Origin: JARRRL01 sp037380725
GTDB lineage: Bacteria > Pseudomonadota > Gammaproteobacteria > Pseudomonadales > JANQJO01
Assembly: GCA_037380725.1 (NCBI GenBank)
Contig: JARRRL010000034.1
Coordinates: forward strand, 1 to 25,089
DNA length: 25,089 nt
Direction of reading: 5' to 3'
Shown: piece by piece, positions 15,955-23,525 of the stretch
Position numbering within the stretch: the stretch's first letter is position 1
Layout: every line of letters begins with the position of its first letter
The notes under the pieces: model-generated
The model's database searches: none
Told to the model about the DNA's origin: nothing
The model's input: only the letters and a program-made list of their open reading frames with translations
Made by a program: the position numbers and the translations under genes

Positions 15955-16536
15955 TTAACTTTTAGCACGAGACACATACGATGCCGAACGTGTGTCCACC
16001 TTAATGATTTCACCCTGATTGATGAACAACGGCACTTGAACAACCGCACCCGTGCTCAACTTCGCTGGTTTGGTGCCACCCGATGCGGTGTCACCGCGAA
16101 TGCCCGGATCGGTTTCCACAATCTCCAACTCAACAAAATTGGGCGGCGACACCGCGAGCGGTTGGCCATCCCACAGTGTCACCGTGCAAATATCTTCTTC
16201 TTTCAGCCATTTGATTGCTTCGGTCACCACCACCTCATTCGCCGCATATTGCTCAAAACTGGACTGATCCATGAAGTGCCACAAATCTCCATCGCAATAG
16301 AGATATTGCATATCCAGGTCCACCACATCGGCTGATTCTATGCTTTCCCCTGATTTGAATGTTCGCTCCCAAATGCGCCCCGTTTTTAAATTGCGAAGCC
16401 TCACCCGATTGAAAGCCTGACCTTTCCCCGGCTTTACAAACTCATTCTCGACAATCGCACACGGATCGCCATCGAGCATGACTTTAAGTCCAGAACGAAA
16501 TTCATTCGTTGAATACGAGCACCAACGCGCGCTCAC
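15955..16536 (-). CDS. efp: Elongation factor P
   Basis: EF-P relieves ribosome stalling at polyproline stretches. The protein contains SYSTNEFRSGLKVMLDGDPC, FVKPGKGQAF with the modifiable lysine (E. coli Lys34) at Lys38, TLWDGQPLAVSPPNFVELEI, VETDPGIRGDT and the ending VDTRSASYVSRAKS. At 193 residues it is slightly longer than usual. The N-terminus is odd: homologs begin about MASYSTNEF, but no ATG is in frame here, so I chose GTG 16534-16536 (MSARWCSYSTNEF). The upstream sequence holds a short tandem duplication and no ribosome site. Lys38 and the divergent epmB imply beta-lysylation; epmA is not in the window. Confidence 0.92.
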   Translation of the reverse strand: MSARWCSYSTNEFRSGLKVMLDGDPCAIVENEFVKPGKGQAFNRVRLRNLKTGRIWERTFKSGESIESADVVDLDMQYLYCDGDLWHFMDQSSFEQYAANEVVVTEAIKWLKEEDICTVTLWDGQPLAVSPPNFVELEIVETDPGIRGDTASGGTKPAKLSTGAVVQVPLFINQGEIIKVDTRSASYVSRAKS

Positions 16537-16539
16537 GAC

Positions 16540-16560
16540 ACAAACCAAGCACAAACAAGC
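16540..16560. repeat. 10-11 bp tandem duplication at the efp 5' end
   Basis: ACAAACCAAGC (16540-16550) and ACAAACAAGC (16551-16560) are adjacent, in the place where the efp ribosome binding site should be. Confidence 0.6.
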
Positions 16561-16583
16561 CCGATTAACGAGATCAGAACCTC

Positions 16584-17741
16584 ATGTCGCTCAATGACCG
16601 CACCGCCCACTGTACCACCACTCAGGCATCCACTCCCCCGGCTGCTGCATTACCCATCACGCCGAACGAAACAGAGCCCTTCGCCAGAATGCCTATGATA
16701 CCCCAGTCGACGGAGCAGAATAACCCCAAACCGTGGCAACGCCAATTAGCGGAGGCGTTTCGAGACCTCCCCGCATTGCTTGATTTTATTCAACTCAGTA
16801 TCAGCGATCTGGCCAAGGCTCACCAAACCAGCTTCGCCGAGTTTCTGTTGACAGCCAATACCAGCGGTTTTCCACTGCGCGTACCGCAGGCCTACGCCAC
16901 CCGCATTCGTCCCGGCGACGCCAAAGATCCTTTGCTGCTGCAAGTCTTACCACAACCACAAGAGCTCGAGACACACCCCGGTTTTGTACACGACCCACTG
17001 CATGAATCGCAAGCACTCGCAGGTCAAGGCCTATTGCAAAAATACCACGGTCGACTGCTTGTCATCGCGCACAATCAATGCGCCGTGCATTGCCGTTACT
17101 GCTTTCGCCGCCACTTCCCCTATGCCGAACAACACTTACCACCAAATCAATGGCAACATCTAGCTGATCACATCGCACAAGATAAAAGTTTAAACGAGAT
17201 CATCCTCTCCGGTGGCGACCCACTCACACTGAAAAACCATCATCTTGAACTGTTAACGCCTCTGCTATACGCTCACCCACATATCCGCCGACTCCGACTG
17301 CATACCCGCTTCCCCGTTATGATTCCCGATCGATTGGACAGCGGCTTTTTAACGTGGGCCAGCGCACTGCCCATTCCCCTCGTTCTAGTCCTGCACATCA
17401 ATCACGCTCAGGAAATTGATCAGGCCCTTGCCAAAGCTATACAGCCTTTACGACAAAATCACATCACGCTTCTAAACCAAAGTGTACTGCTTCGCGGCAT
17501 TAATGATTCAGTCGACGCTCAACAGCAACTCCAAGAACGCTTGATGGATATCGGTATCCTGCCTTATTACTTGCATTTACTTGACCCCGTGCACGGCGCA
17601 CAACATTTTGACGTACCCTTGGCGCAGGCCCAAACAATGATGCAGCAACTGCGCGCACGCCTTCCAGGCTACCTGGTGCCTCGACTGGTTCACGAAGAAC
17701 CCGGCGCACCCGCCAAAACCCTCGCACCACTGGCTCTGTAA
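16584..17741 (+). CDS. epmB: EF-P--(R)-beta-lysine pathway aminomutase EpmB (KamA-family radical SAM)
   Basis: EpmB converts (S)-alpha-lysine to (R)-beta-lysine, which EpmA attaches to EF-P. The protein has the radical-SAM cluster CAVHCRYCFRR (Cys166, Cys170, Cys173), SGGDPLTLK, HTRFPVMIP, HINHAQEID, LLNQSVLLRGIND and PYYLHLLDPVHGAQHF, all typical of EpmB. At 385 residues it is about 40 longer than E. coli EpmB because of an N-terminal extension; ATG 16689 or 16695 are alternative starts that would remove most of it. It is divergent from efp with about 47 bp between start codons, so modifier and target share a promoter region. Confidence 0.94.
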   Translation: MSLNDRTAHCTTTQASTPPAAALPITPNETEPFARMPMIPQSTEQNNPKPWQRQLAEAFRDLPALLDFIQLSISDLAKAHQTSFAEFLLTANTSGFPLRVPQAYATRIRPGDAKDPLLLQVLPQPQELETHPGFVHDPLHESQALAGQGLLQKYHGRLLVIAHNQCAVHCRYCFRRHFPYAEQHLPPNQWQHLADHIAQDKSLNEIILSGGDPLTLKNHHLELLTPLLYAHPHIRRLRLHTRFPVMIPDRLDSGFLTWASALPIPLVLVLHINHAQEIDQALAKAIQPLRQNHITLLNQSVLLRGINDSVDAQQQLQERLMDIGILPYYLHLLDPVHGAQHFDVPLAQAQTMMQQLRARLPGYLVPRLVHEEPGAPAKTLAPLAL

Positions 17742-17789
17742 CATGAACACTCTTCACTTTCGTCAATTAAAAATTGTTTACTTTTGAGC

Positions 17790-17798
17790 TGCTATACT
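17790..17798 (+). promoter_or_regulatory. Extended -10 promoter element for fimW-fimX
   Basis: TGCTATACT is a TGn extended -10 with a good hexamer. No -35 hexamer is evident at 16-18 bp. Transcription from about 17805 would give a leader of roughly 185 nt before the fimW start. Confidence 0.45.
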
Positions 17799-17955
17799 CC
17801 ACAAAGAGACGGTTTTTTCGACAGTTTTTGCTGGCTTATCTGCGCAAGCACAACAAACAGAATGCGCAAACAGACAAGAGCAAACCGCATGCAAAGCGCA
17901 TGAAGGTGCGACCAAGCCCGCCTAACCGTGATAAGACAAAACCGTGAAAAAACAA

Positions 17956-17983
17956 ACGAGCATAAAGTGACGAGCGTAAAGTG
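17956..17983. repeat. 14-bp tandem duplication before fimW
   Basis: ACGAGCATAAAGTG (17956-17969) and ACGAGCGTAAAGTG (17970-17983) differ at one base. They occupy the ribosome-binding region of fimW; the only purine-rich stretch there comes from the repeat unit. Confidence 0.85.
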
Positions 17984-17991
17984 GACAGCCA

Positions 17992-19749
17992 ATGGCCCAA
18001 TTAATGGATTTATTGAGTGAATCATCGTTGCCGCAACAAGATCAACGTAGCCTCAGTTTTACAAACCATAAACCCAAGGCGTTTGAGGAATGGGTTAACA
18101 CCTTGCCCATCGTCAATGTGGGTGAGACCGCCAAAATGCTGTATAACGGCGTACAAGAACTGAATCACCTCAAAGCCTCAACCGCACTGCGGCTCCAGCT
18201 GTTGGAGCTGATTCGCCCTCAAATACATTACACCGTTGATGCGCTCAAACAGCACTACGCGCATCACACCATCTTGCTATCAGCTAAATCGCGCAAAGTG
18301 GCCAATTTGTGTCAAGCCCTCCAACGGCATCTCGCCATGGGCTTTAAAATTGTTTTATTGGAAGCGCTCAATGGCGGCTTTCTCAACAATCCACGAGAAC
18401 ACATTCCAACCGCTATACACCGCTCCATGTCAGAACTGTCGTTTGTTCTCTTGCGTTGTTATCAACTGTACCACCCCCCTCTGCCACGACTCTGGCAAGA
18501 ATTCCATGNNNAAGAGCGCGATTTATTGGCGTTCACGATCCCAGACACCGAAATCGATGCCCATTGCGAACACCGCATCGCCGATTTGTATAAAAAGATG
18601 ATTCTCATTGCGACCAGTCACCCGAATCAATTACAACCAGACGATTTAGAAAATCTATTTTTTTGCAGTAATCGCTGGTCACAGCGTGTTAACATTTCCG
18701 CACAGGCCACACCAGATGGGCTGTATGCCACCAACTTCAGTACAGATTGCCCACCTGGTTATACGACATGCCTCGCTCCCGACGCCGATCCCCAACACAT
18801 CCGGTACATCGATCTGAGTGATGTGGTGAAGCACTTGCAATCGCTTCCCACAAGCGAGAAAAAGACACGCTTATTAAAAGCGGAACATTCCGCACAAGAT
18901 CGCGCCTTTCTTTCCGACTATCTGACTCAACACTTGATGAACGTATGGTCCCAAACCAGCAAGCGTCTGGGAGATCGCGCGCCCAAAACGGGGATGGCCG
19001 AAATCTGTCTTGGCCTCAACGCCTGTCATCAGCAGATACTGTCCGAAGCGAAAAACGCCTCGTCACCCCTACCCGCAAATCAATCCGAACAAGACCCACA
19101 CCAGGCAGAAGTCATCAACCTGGAAACAGTCCTCGCCCATCGAGGCATTCAGCAACGGTCCAATAAAAAGCCCGATCGATATCGATGTAATATCATTAAC
19201 ACCAGTGCGCACGGCGCCTGCCTGCTGTGGTCTCAACAGTTACCCCTTCAACTGAAAAACGGTGAACTGTTGCTACTTCGCCTGATCGACAACAACGATT
19301 GGATTCTAGGAGCAATTCGCTGGACACGCCATTTTCAAGGTGAAGGCGTACGAACCGGCGTGCAATTGTTTGGACCAAACATTGCGCCGGTGTACCTTCA
19401 GCACATTTACTCCAACACACAGCAACGCAACAACACCAATGAATGGATGCCCGGCCTATTGCTACCACCCAACGGCATCAGTACAAACCCGTCGTTGATC
19501 ACCGCAAAAGTAGGCTTCAAAGAAAACGCCGAAATCCGTTTGCACTACCACGGTGAACACACCATCAAACTCAGAAGTCTGATCAGCCACAGTATCATGT
19601 ACAACGAATTCGAAGTTTTCAGTCATAACGCCCTGCTTGCCTTCGATACAGACGATACGGCGGACACTCCAAACCCAAGTGGCAATGAACACCAGACCAA
19701 TGCCTCCAATTTCGACGAAGACTTGGACGGTCTATGGAACGAACTGTAA
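17992..19749 (+). CDS. fimW: FimW-like protein with C-terminal PilZ-like domain
   Basis: The neighbour of fimX in Pseudomonas is fimW, a reported c-di-GMP receptor that promotes type IV pilus assembly after surface contact; this gene has the same position and general build. The first about 370 residues are mostly helical (AFEEWVNTLPIVNVGETAKM, then KAHxxL-like segments), and about residues 385-490 form a PilZ-like barrel with the NTSAHG motif (N/DxSxxG) and WTRHFQGEGVRTGVQLFGP. The canonical RxxxR is not clearly preserved (RGIQQR and DRYRC are nearby). Three N bases at 18509-18511 make two residues undefined; homologs have several more residues between LWQEFH and ERDLL, so the gap may hide missing sequence. 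Symbol assigned by position and similarity. Confidence 0.75.
   Translation: MAQLMDLLSESSLPQQDQRSLSFTNHKPKAFEEWVNTLPIVNVGETAKMLYNGVQELNHLKASTALRLQLLELIRPQIHYTVDALKQHYAHHTILLSAKSRKVANLCQALQRHLAMGFKIVLLEALNGGFLNNPREHIPTAIHRSMSELSFVLLRCYQLYHPPLPRLWQEFHXXERDLLAFTIPDTEIDAHCEHRIADLYKKMILIATSHPNQLQPDDLENLFFCSNRWSQRVNISAQATPDGLYATNFSTDCPPGYTTCLAPDADPQHIRYIDLSDVVKHLQSLPTSEKKTRLLKAEHSAQDRAFLSDYLTQHLMNVWSQTSKRLGDRAPKTGMAEICLGLNACHQQILSEAKNASSPLPANQSEQDPHQAEVINLETVLAHRGIQQRSNKKPDRYRCNIINTSAHGACLLWSQQLPLQLKNGELLLLRLIDNNDWILGAIRWTRHFQGEGVRTGVQLFGPNIAPVYLQHIYSNTQQRNNTNEWMPGLLLPPNGISTNPSLITAKVGFKENAEIRLHYHGEHTIKLRSLISHSIMYNEFEVFSHNALLAFDTDDTADTPNPSGNEHQTNASNFDEDLDGLWNEL
18509..18511. other. Run of three undetermined bases (assembly gap)
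   Basis: NNN within fimW keeps the frame open but leaves two codons unreadable. The true gap length is not known from the sequence. Confidence 0.99.
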
Positions 19750-19813
19750 GCGCAATTCAACGAACAAATTCCAACAGTAAAGCGCTGTCAGTATTAAGGA
19801 GCCTTTTGAGGAC

Positions 19814-21910
19814 ATGAAAAGGAATAGTGAATCTCATCATATTTTGGCACTGTACGATGCGGCGGATGAGATTGAACAAATCATGAATGATTTGCGCAAT
19901 AAAGGTCTTGCCACGCGCTCCACTGTGGTCAACGACCTGGAATCGCTGAATCGCGAACTGCGCGAACAACAGTACGATCTGATCCTCTCGCAAGCAGAAA
20001 TTGATGCCATTGAAATCACCGATGTGCTCGATCAAGTGAAGCGCATGGACAAAGACATCCCCATTATCTGCCTTGCCGAGTACCACGACCCCGATCAAAT
20101 CAGCACCCTGCTCAGCCAAGGCATTGCACAAGTGCTCGCGATGGACGAACCGCAATACATCGGTTATGTGATTCAACGCGAGCTAAAACACCTGAAAGAA
20201 CGTCGTGCCAAACGCCGCTCTGAACTGCATGTGCAAGAAGTGGAAAAGCGCTGTTTCTTACTGCTGGAAAGCTCCCGAGACGCCATCGCCTACATCGCCG
20301 ATGGCATGCACATTTTAGCGAATTCCGCGTACGTGGAACTCTTTGGGTTTCAAAACACCGAAGAAATCGCCGGCCTTCCACTGCTGGACATGATTCATGA
20401 AGACAGCCACGAAACACTCATTCACGCAATTCGAACCTTACAGAATCAAGGCGCTGGACACCAAGAATGCCCCCTCACATGCGTCAACACCTCTGGCTCG
20501 ACGATCCAAGTCAGCAGCGATATTTCAGCCGCCACCTTCGAAGGGGAAACGTGCATTCAGCTCATTCTCCAACAACAAGTCAACTCTTCAAACGATCGCG
20601 CCTTACAAGAAAAACTCAAACAGATGACGCAGCAGTGCCTGGTGACCGGACTCGCCAATCGGCAACATTACGAAGAAATGGTGTGCGACGCCATTGAACG
20701 AGCCGTTAAACAGAACATCAGTTACACCATTTTCTACATTCACCTTGACGGTTTTCATAAAAAACGAGCCAAAATCGGCGTGGATGGCATTGATCAAGCG
20801 GCCAAAGACACCGCCGCACTCATGCGCCAGCATTTTCCCGAGGACGCCGTCCTAGCCAGATTCGGCGAAGACACCTACGCCGTCCTATGGGAACAAAACG
20901 ACATCGACAGCGCCGAACGCTTAGCGCAGGATTTTGCTCAGTCCGTCAAAGCACATTTGTTCGAAGGCCCCGAAACCACCATCACCCTCACAACCAGTAT
21001 CGGCATCGCAGCATTAAACGAAGGCGCCGAAAGCCCACGCGAAATCATTTCCCGCGCTTTCGCAGCCTGCCGCACCGCACAAAATACAGGCGGCGATACG
21101 GTCAGTGTATTCGTTAAAGAACAGAAAAAGACAACCATTATCGACCAAACGGCCTCCGCACAAGAATTACAAAAAGCGATTGATAATAATCTGTTTAAAA
21201 TTCTGTTCCAACCCATTATTAGCTTACGTGGATCGGATACCGAGTTTTACGAAGTGCTGTTACGACGGGTAAACGAAAATGGTGCACTCGAAAGTCCTGA
21301 AGCATTTTTAGCCACCGCCGAATCCGCCAAAGTGGCCACGATCGTGGATCGCTGGGTCATACTGCAATCCGTTCGGGCGCTCATTTCCAAACGCATGGAA
21401 GGCAATAACACGAAAATTTTGATTAATTTAACCAAACAATCTCTTGATGATAAGACATTTTTACCGTGGTTATCCGTCGCCTTGAAAGCCACCCGTCTGC
21501 CAGCCAACAGCGTGGTATTCCAAATCGCGGCCCAAGAGGCCGAAATGCAAATCAAACACACACAAGAATTGGCCAACGAATTAAAAAAATTGAACTGTCA
21601 GGTCAGTTTATCTCGTTTTGGCGACCACGAAGAGATCGATGCGCTGCTACAACACATCAAACCCTGGTACATCAAATGCGACGCGCAATTCACCAAAGGT
21701 CTCAGCACTCCCGCAGGCAAAACACAGCTCACTCAGCTCTTGGAATGTGTACACAAGCACGAGGTCAGCTCTGTCATTCCCTTCGTGGAAAATGCCCCGG
21801 TACTGGCTCACCTATGGCAAATGGGCGTGCACTACGTGCAAGGCTTTTACTTACAACCTCCCATGGAAACCATGGACTACGATTTCAGCCAAGACGAAGA
21901 CGAAGTTTGA
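19814..21910 (+). CDS. fimX: FimX-type c-di-GMP effector for type IV pili (REC-like, PAS, degenerate GGDEF, degenerate EAL)
   Basis: FimX binds c-di-GMP through an inactive EAL domain and controls type IV pilus assembly and twitching. The 698-residue protein (691 in P. aeruginosa) has a REC-like N-terminus (1-120), a PAS domain (about 145-265), a GGDEF domain whose signature is GEDTY (near 350) and so cannot be a normal cyclase, and an EAL domain whose motif is EVL (480-482), the same substitution as in P. aeruginosa FimX, with LLR and QPI nearby. The start ATG 19814 has AAGGAG 12 nt upstream. It is 64 bp downstream of fimW, so the two are likely co-transcribed, and converges with serB with a 5-bp gap. 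Confidence 0.92.
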   Translation: MKRNSESHHILALYDAADEIEQIMNDLRNKGLATRSTVVNDLESLNRELREQQYDLILSQAEIDAIEITDVLDQVKRMDKDIPIICLAEYHDPDQISTLLSQGIAQVLAMDEPQYIGYVIQRELKHLKERRAKRRSELHVQEVEKRCFLLLESSRDAIAYIADGMHILANSAYVELFGFQNTEEIAGLPLLDMIHEDSHETLIHAIRTLQNQGAGHQECPLTCVNTSGSTIQVSSDISAATFEGETCIQLILQQQVNSSNDRALQEKLKQMTQQCLVTGLANRQHYEEMVCDAIERAVKQNISYTIFYIHLDGFHKKRAKIGVDGIDQAAKDTAALMRQHFPEDAVLARFGEDTYAVLWEQNDIDSAERLAQDFAQSVKAHLFEGPETTITLTTSIGIAALNEGAESPREIISRAFAACRTAQNTGGDTVSVFVKEQKKTTIIDQTASAQELQKAIDNNLFKILFQPIISLRGSDTEFYEVLLRRVNENGALESPEAFLATAESAKVATIVDRWVILQSVRALISKRMEGNNTKILINLTKQSLDDKTFLPWLSVALKATRLPANSVVFQIAAQEAEMQIKHTQELANELKKLNCQVSLSRFGDHEEIDALLQHIKPWYIKCDAQFTKGLSTPAGKTQLTQLLECVHKHEVSSVIPFVENAPVLAHLWQMGVHYVQGFYLQPPMETMDYDFSQDEDEV

Positions 21911-21915
21911 TGCGC

Positions 21916-23226
21916 TTACTCGGCATGCACAGTGGCATGATCACGGTGATGCAAGCCCATCAAAAACAGAACGCCCTCTAAGTCAGACGCGCTCAAGGCT
22001 AAACGCGTCGCCTCACGCACGACGGGCTTGGCACGAAACGCAATGCCCGTGCCAACTGTATTCAGCATCGGAATATCGTTGGCACCATCCCCCACCGCGA
22101 TGACTTGACTCAGATCCCATCCCCCATCCGCCGCCAATTGCCGCACAATCTCCACTTTCCTTTGCGCATCAATAACGGGTTCAATCACCGTACCCGTCAA
22201 CACACCATCCCGCACATCCAAGGTATTGGCAAACACCCAATCAATGCCCAACATGCGCTGCACGTGTTCAGCAAAATACATAAAACCACCGGACACAATG
22301 GCCGTTTTTACACCATGCGCTTTTAAGGTAGCCATCAAAGTAGCGGCGCCATCCATAATCGGCAACGCTTCAGCCACTTCCTGCAACACACTAACCGGCA
22401 AGCCTTTCAATAAAGCCATACGCTCACGAAAACTCGCGCGAAAATCAAGCTCTCCTCGCATAGCACGTTCTGTAATCGCGGCAACGGCCTCTCCGACACC
22501 CGCTCGAACAGCCAACTCATCGATCACTTCCGTTTTGATCAGGGTCGAGTCCATATCAAACACCGCGAGACGCTTAGCGCGACGCTGCACGTCATCTCGC
22601 TGTAACGCCAAATCGATCTGCAACTGCTCCGCGACAAGCGCCAATTGCTGCTGCAGTCGATCGACCTCTTTCACATTGGCCGCGATCTGATATTCCATCC
22701 AACATGGCGACTGGCCCAAGGGCGTTAAGCGACGGCTGGACACCACATCCACACCAAACTCCATCAGCGCTTGAGACAAGGACACAAGCGACTCCATGTC
22801 GAAGCGTTCGGCATGCCACGTGACCGTATAGTGGTGCAGCTCTGGCAATACACCCGCCGATAACTCCTGTTCGTCAACAGCGGTAATGTGCACGCGCAAG
22901 CCTTTCGTCGACAACGCCACGCGTAAGGCCAAACCCACATCCGCAACGGTAAACGGTGGTGCCAAACGCATGAGCAGCGCCAAATGTGTGTGCCCATAAA
23001 ACTGGCTCACATTCACGTCCAGCACGTCAGGTGACGCCCGCTCCATTTCGTCTGCTAACTCATTCAATACAGAACGAACAAGCACCATAATCCACGCGGC
23101 GCCGCCATCCGCTACGCGGCGGTCTTGCGTCACGTCGCCTGCTGGAGCGAGGCTCCCTCGCTGAGAAGACCGCAACACCGGCCCCGTAATCTGTAGAAAA
23201 ATCAACCCCAAAATACCAACTCCCAT
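21916..23226 (-). CDS. serB: Phosphoserine phosphatase SerB with N-terminal ACT-type region interrupted by a GC-rich insert
   Basis: SerB performs the last step of serine synthesis. The HAD domain is complete: AVFDMDSTLI (residues 222-230), ITERAMRGELDFRASFRERM, AIVSGGFMYFA, DAQRKVEIV and AVGDGANDIPML. Upstream are two ACT-like segments (ITGP and PDVLDVNVSQFYGHTHLALLMRL, then HHYTVTWHAERFD). Residues about 17-47 (VLRSSQRGSLAPAG onward) replace the usual DRPGL region and come from a palindromic GC-rich insertion that keeps the frame. Start ATG 23224-23226 gives a 436-residue protein; no ribosome site is evident and T/G-rich repeats lie just upstream. The catalytic half should be active; the regulatory half may be altered. 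Confidence 0.94.
   Translation of the reverse strand: MGVGILGLIFLQITGPVLRSSQRGSLAPAGDVTQDRRVADGGAAWIMVLVRSVLNELADEMERASPDVLDVNVSQFYGHTHLALLMRLAPPFTVADVGLALRVALSTKGLRVHITAVDEQELSAGVLPELHHYTVTWHAERFDMESLVSLSQALMEFGVDVVSSRRLTPLGQSPCWMEYQIAANVKEVDRLQQQLALVAEQLQIDLALQRDDVQRRAKRLAVFDMDSTLIKTEVIDELAVRAGVGEAVAAITERAMRGELDFRASFRERMALLKGLPVSVLQEVAEALPIMDGAATLMATLKAHGVKTAIVSGGFMYFAEHVQRMLGIDWVFANTLDVRDGVLTGTVIEPVIDAQRKVEIVRQLAADGGWDLSQVIAVGDGANDIPMLNTVGTGIAFRAKPVVREATRLALSASDLEGVLFLMGLHHRDHATVHAE
23086..23178. mobile_element. GC-rich palindromic insertion inside serB (REP/RPE-like)
   Basis: This stretch is markedly GC-richer than the flanking serB sequence. It contains nested inverted repeats: GCGGTCTT (23119-23126) with AAGACCGC (23166-23173), and AGCGAGG (23146-23152) with CCTCGCT (23156-23162) around a 3-nt loop, plus a CGCCGC/GCGGCG pair at the left end. 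It is a multiple of three with no stop in the serB frame, like palindromic elements known to insert in frame in Rickettsia. No second copy was noticed in the window, so the family is unproven. Confidence 0.5.
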
Positions 23227-23249
23227 GAAGAGCAACGACAAGCAACTCG

Positions 23250-23272
23250 ACAAACTACAACACAAACTACAA
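23250..23272. repeat. 11-bp repeat at 12-bp period upstream of serB
   Basis: ACAAACTACAA at 23250-23260 and again at 23262-23272, followed by a degenerate ACAAATT tail. It lies in the serB leader, directly before the start codon. Confidence 0.8.
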
Positions 23273-23311
23273 ATACAAATTTAAGAAATATGAAATATAA
23301 AGAAGCGTATT

Positions 23312-23358
23312 CGCTCAGCAAAACGCCACCAGTTTAGGGTGCTGAGCGCACAAGCACC
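23312..23358. promoter_or_regulatory. Two overlapping, mutually exclusive inverted repeats
   Basis: CGCTCAGCA (23312-23320) pairs perfectly with TGCTGAGCG (23340-23348). GGTGCT (23338-23343) pairs with AGCACC (23353-23358). The second arm of one and the first arm of the other share bases 23340-23343, so only one hairpin can form at a time. On the minus strand this would lie in the serB leader. Confidence 0.4.
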
Positions 23359-23478
23359 ACCCTTATTTTGAGCCGCCCTTATTGTTAAACCACTTAGAAT
23401 TGCTTAACCACTCAGACATCTCACGTACCGCATCCTTTTTTCTGAACCTTCACTTTCGTCCTGCATTCCCGTTTCGTG

Positions 23479-23484
23479 TATAGT
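23479..23484 (+). promoter_or_regulatory. Possible -10 box for the cyclase gene
   Basis: TATAGT lies 41 bp before the cyclase ATG, a sensible distance for a sigma-70 promoter. The -35 is unclear (TTTCGT-like at 19 bp). Confidence 0.35.
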
Positions 23485-23525
23485 TAACGCAATTTGACAT
23501 CCATCCCAATTACGCGTGCTTCGTT

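Larger units (their letters stand above)
17742..17991. other. Intergenic region upstream of fimW
   Basis: These 250 bp contain an extended -10 motif near 17790-17798, then an A-rich leader with GCGCAA and GCATG-type repeated words, and a 14-bp tandem duplication just before the fimW ATG. No gene, tRNA or clear terminator was seen. Confidence 0.5.
23227..23525. other. Divergent intergenic region between serB and the cyclase gene
   Basis: About 300 bp containing the 12-bp-period repeat, an AT-rich tract, two overlapping inverted repeats (23312-23358) and a TATAGT box at 23479-23484. No gene or tRNA was recognised. Confidence 0.6.

Noticed and set aside
17742..17991. tRNA or small RNA gene
   Set aside because: No T-loop consensus or cloverleaf pairing was found; only leader-like A-rich sequence.
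23494..23499. TTGACA as -35 of the cyclase gene
   Set aside because: A matching -10 would fall at the start codon and no TATAAT-like box is present there.
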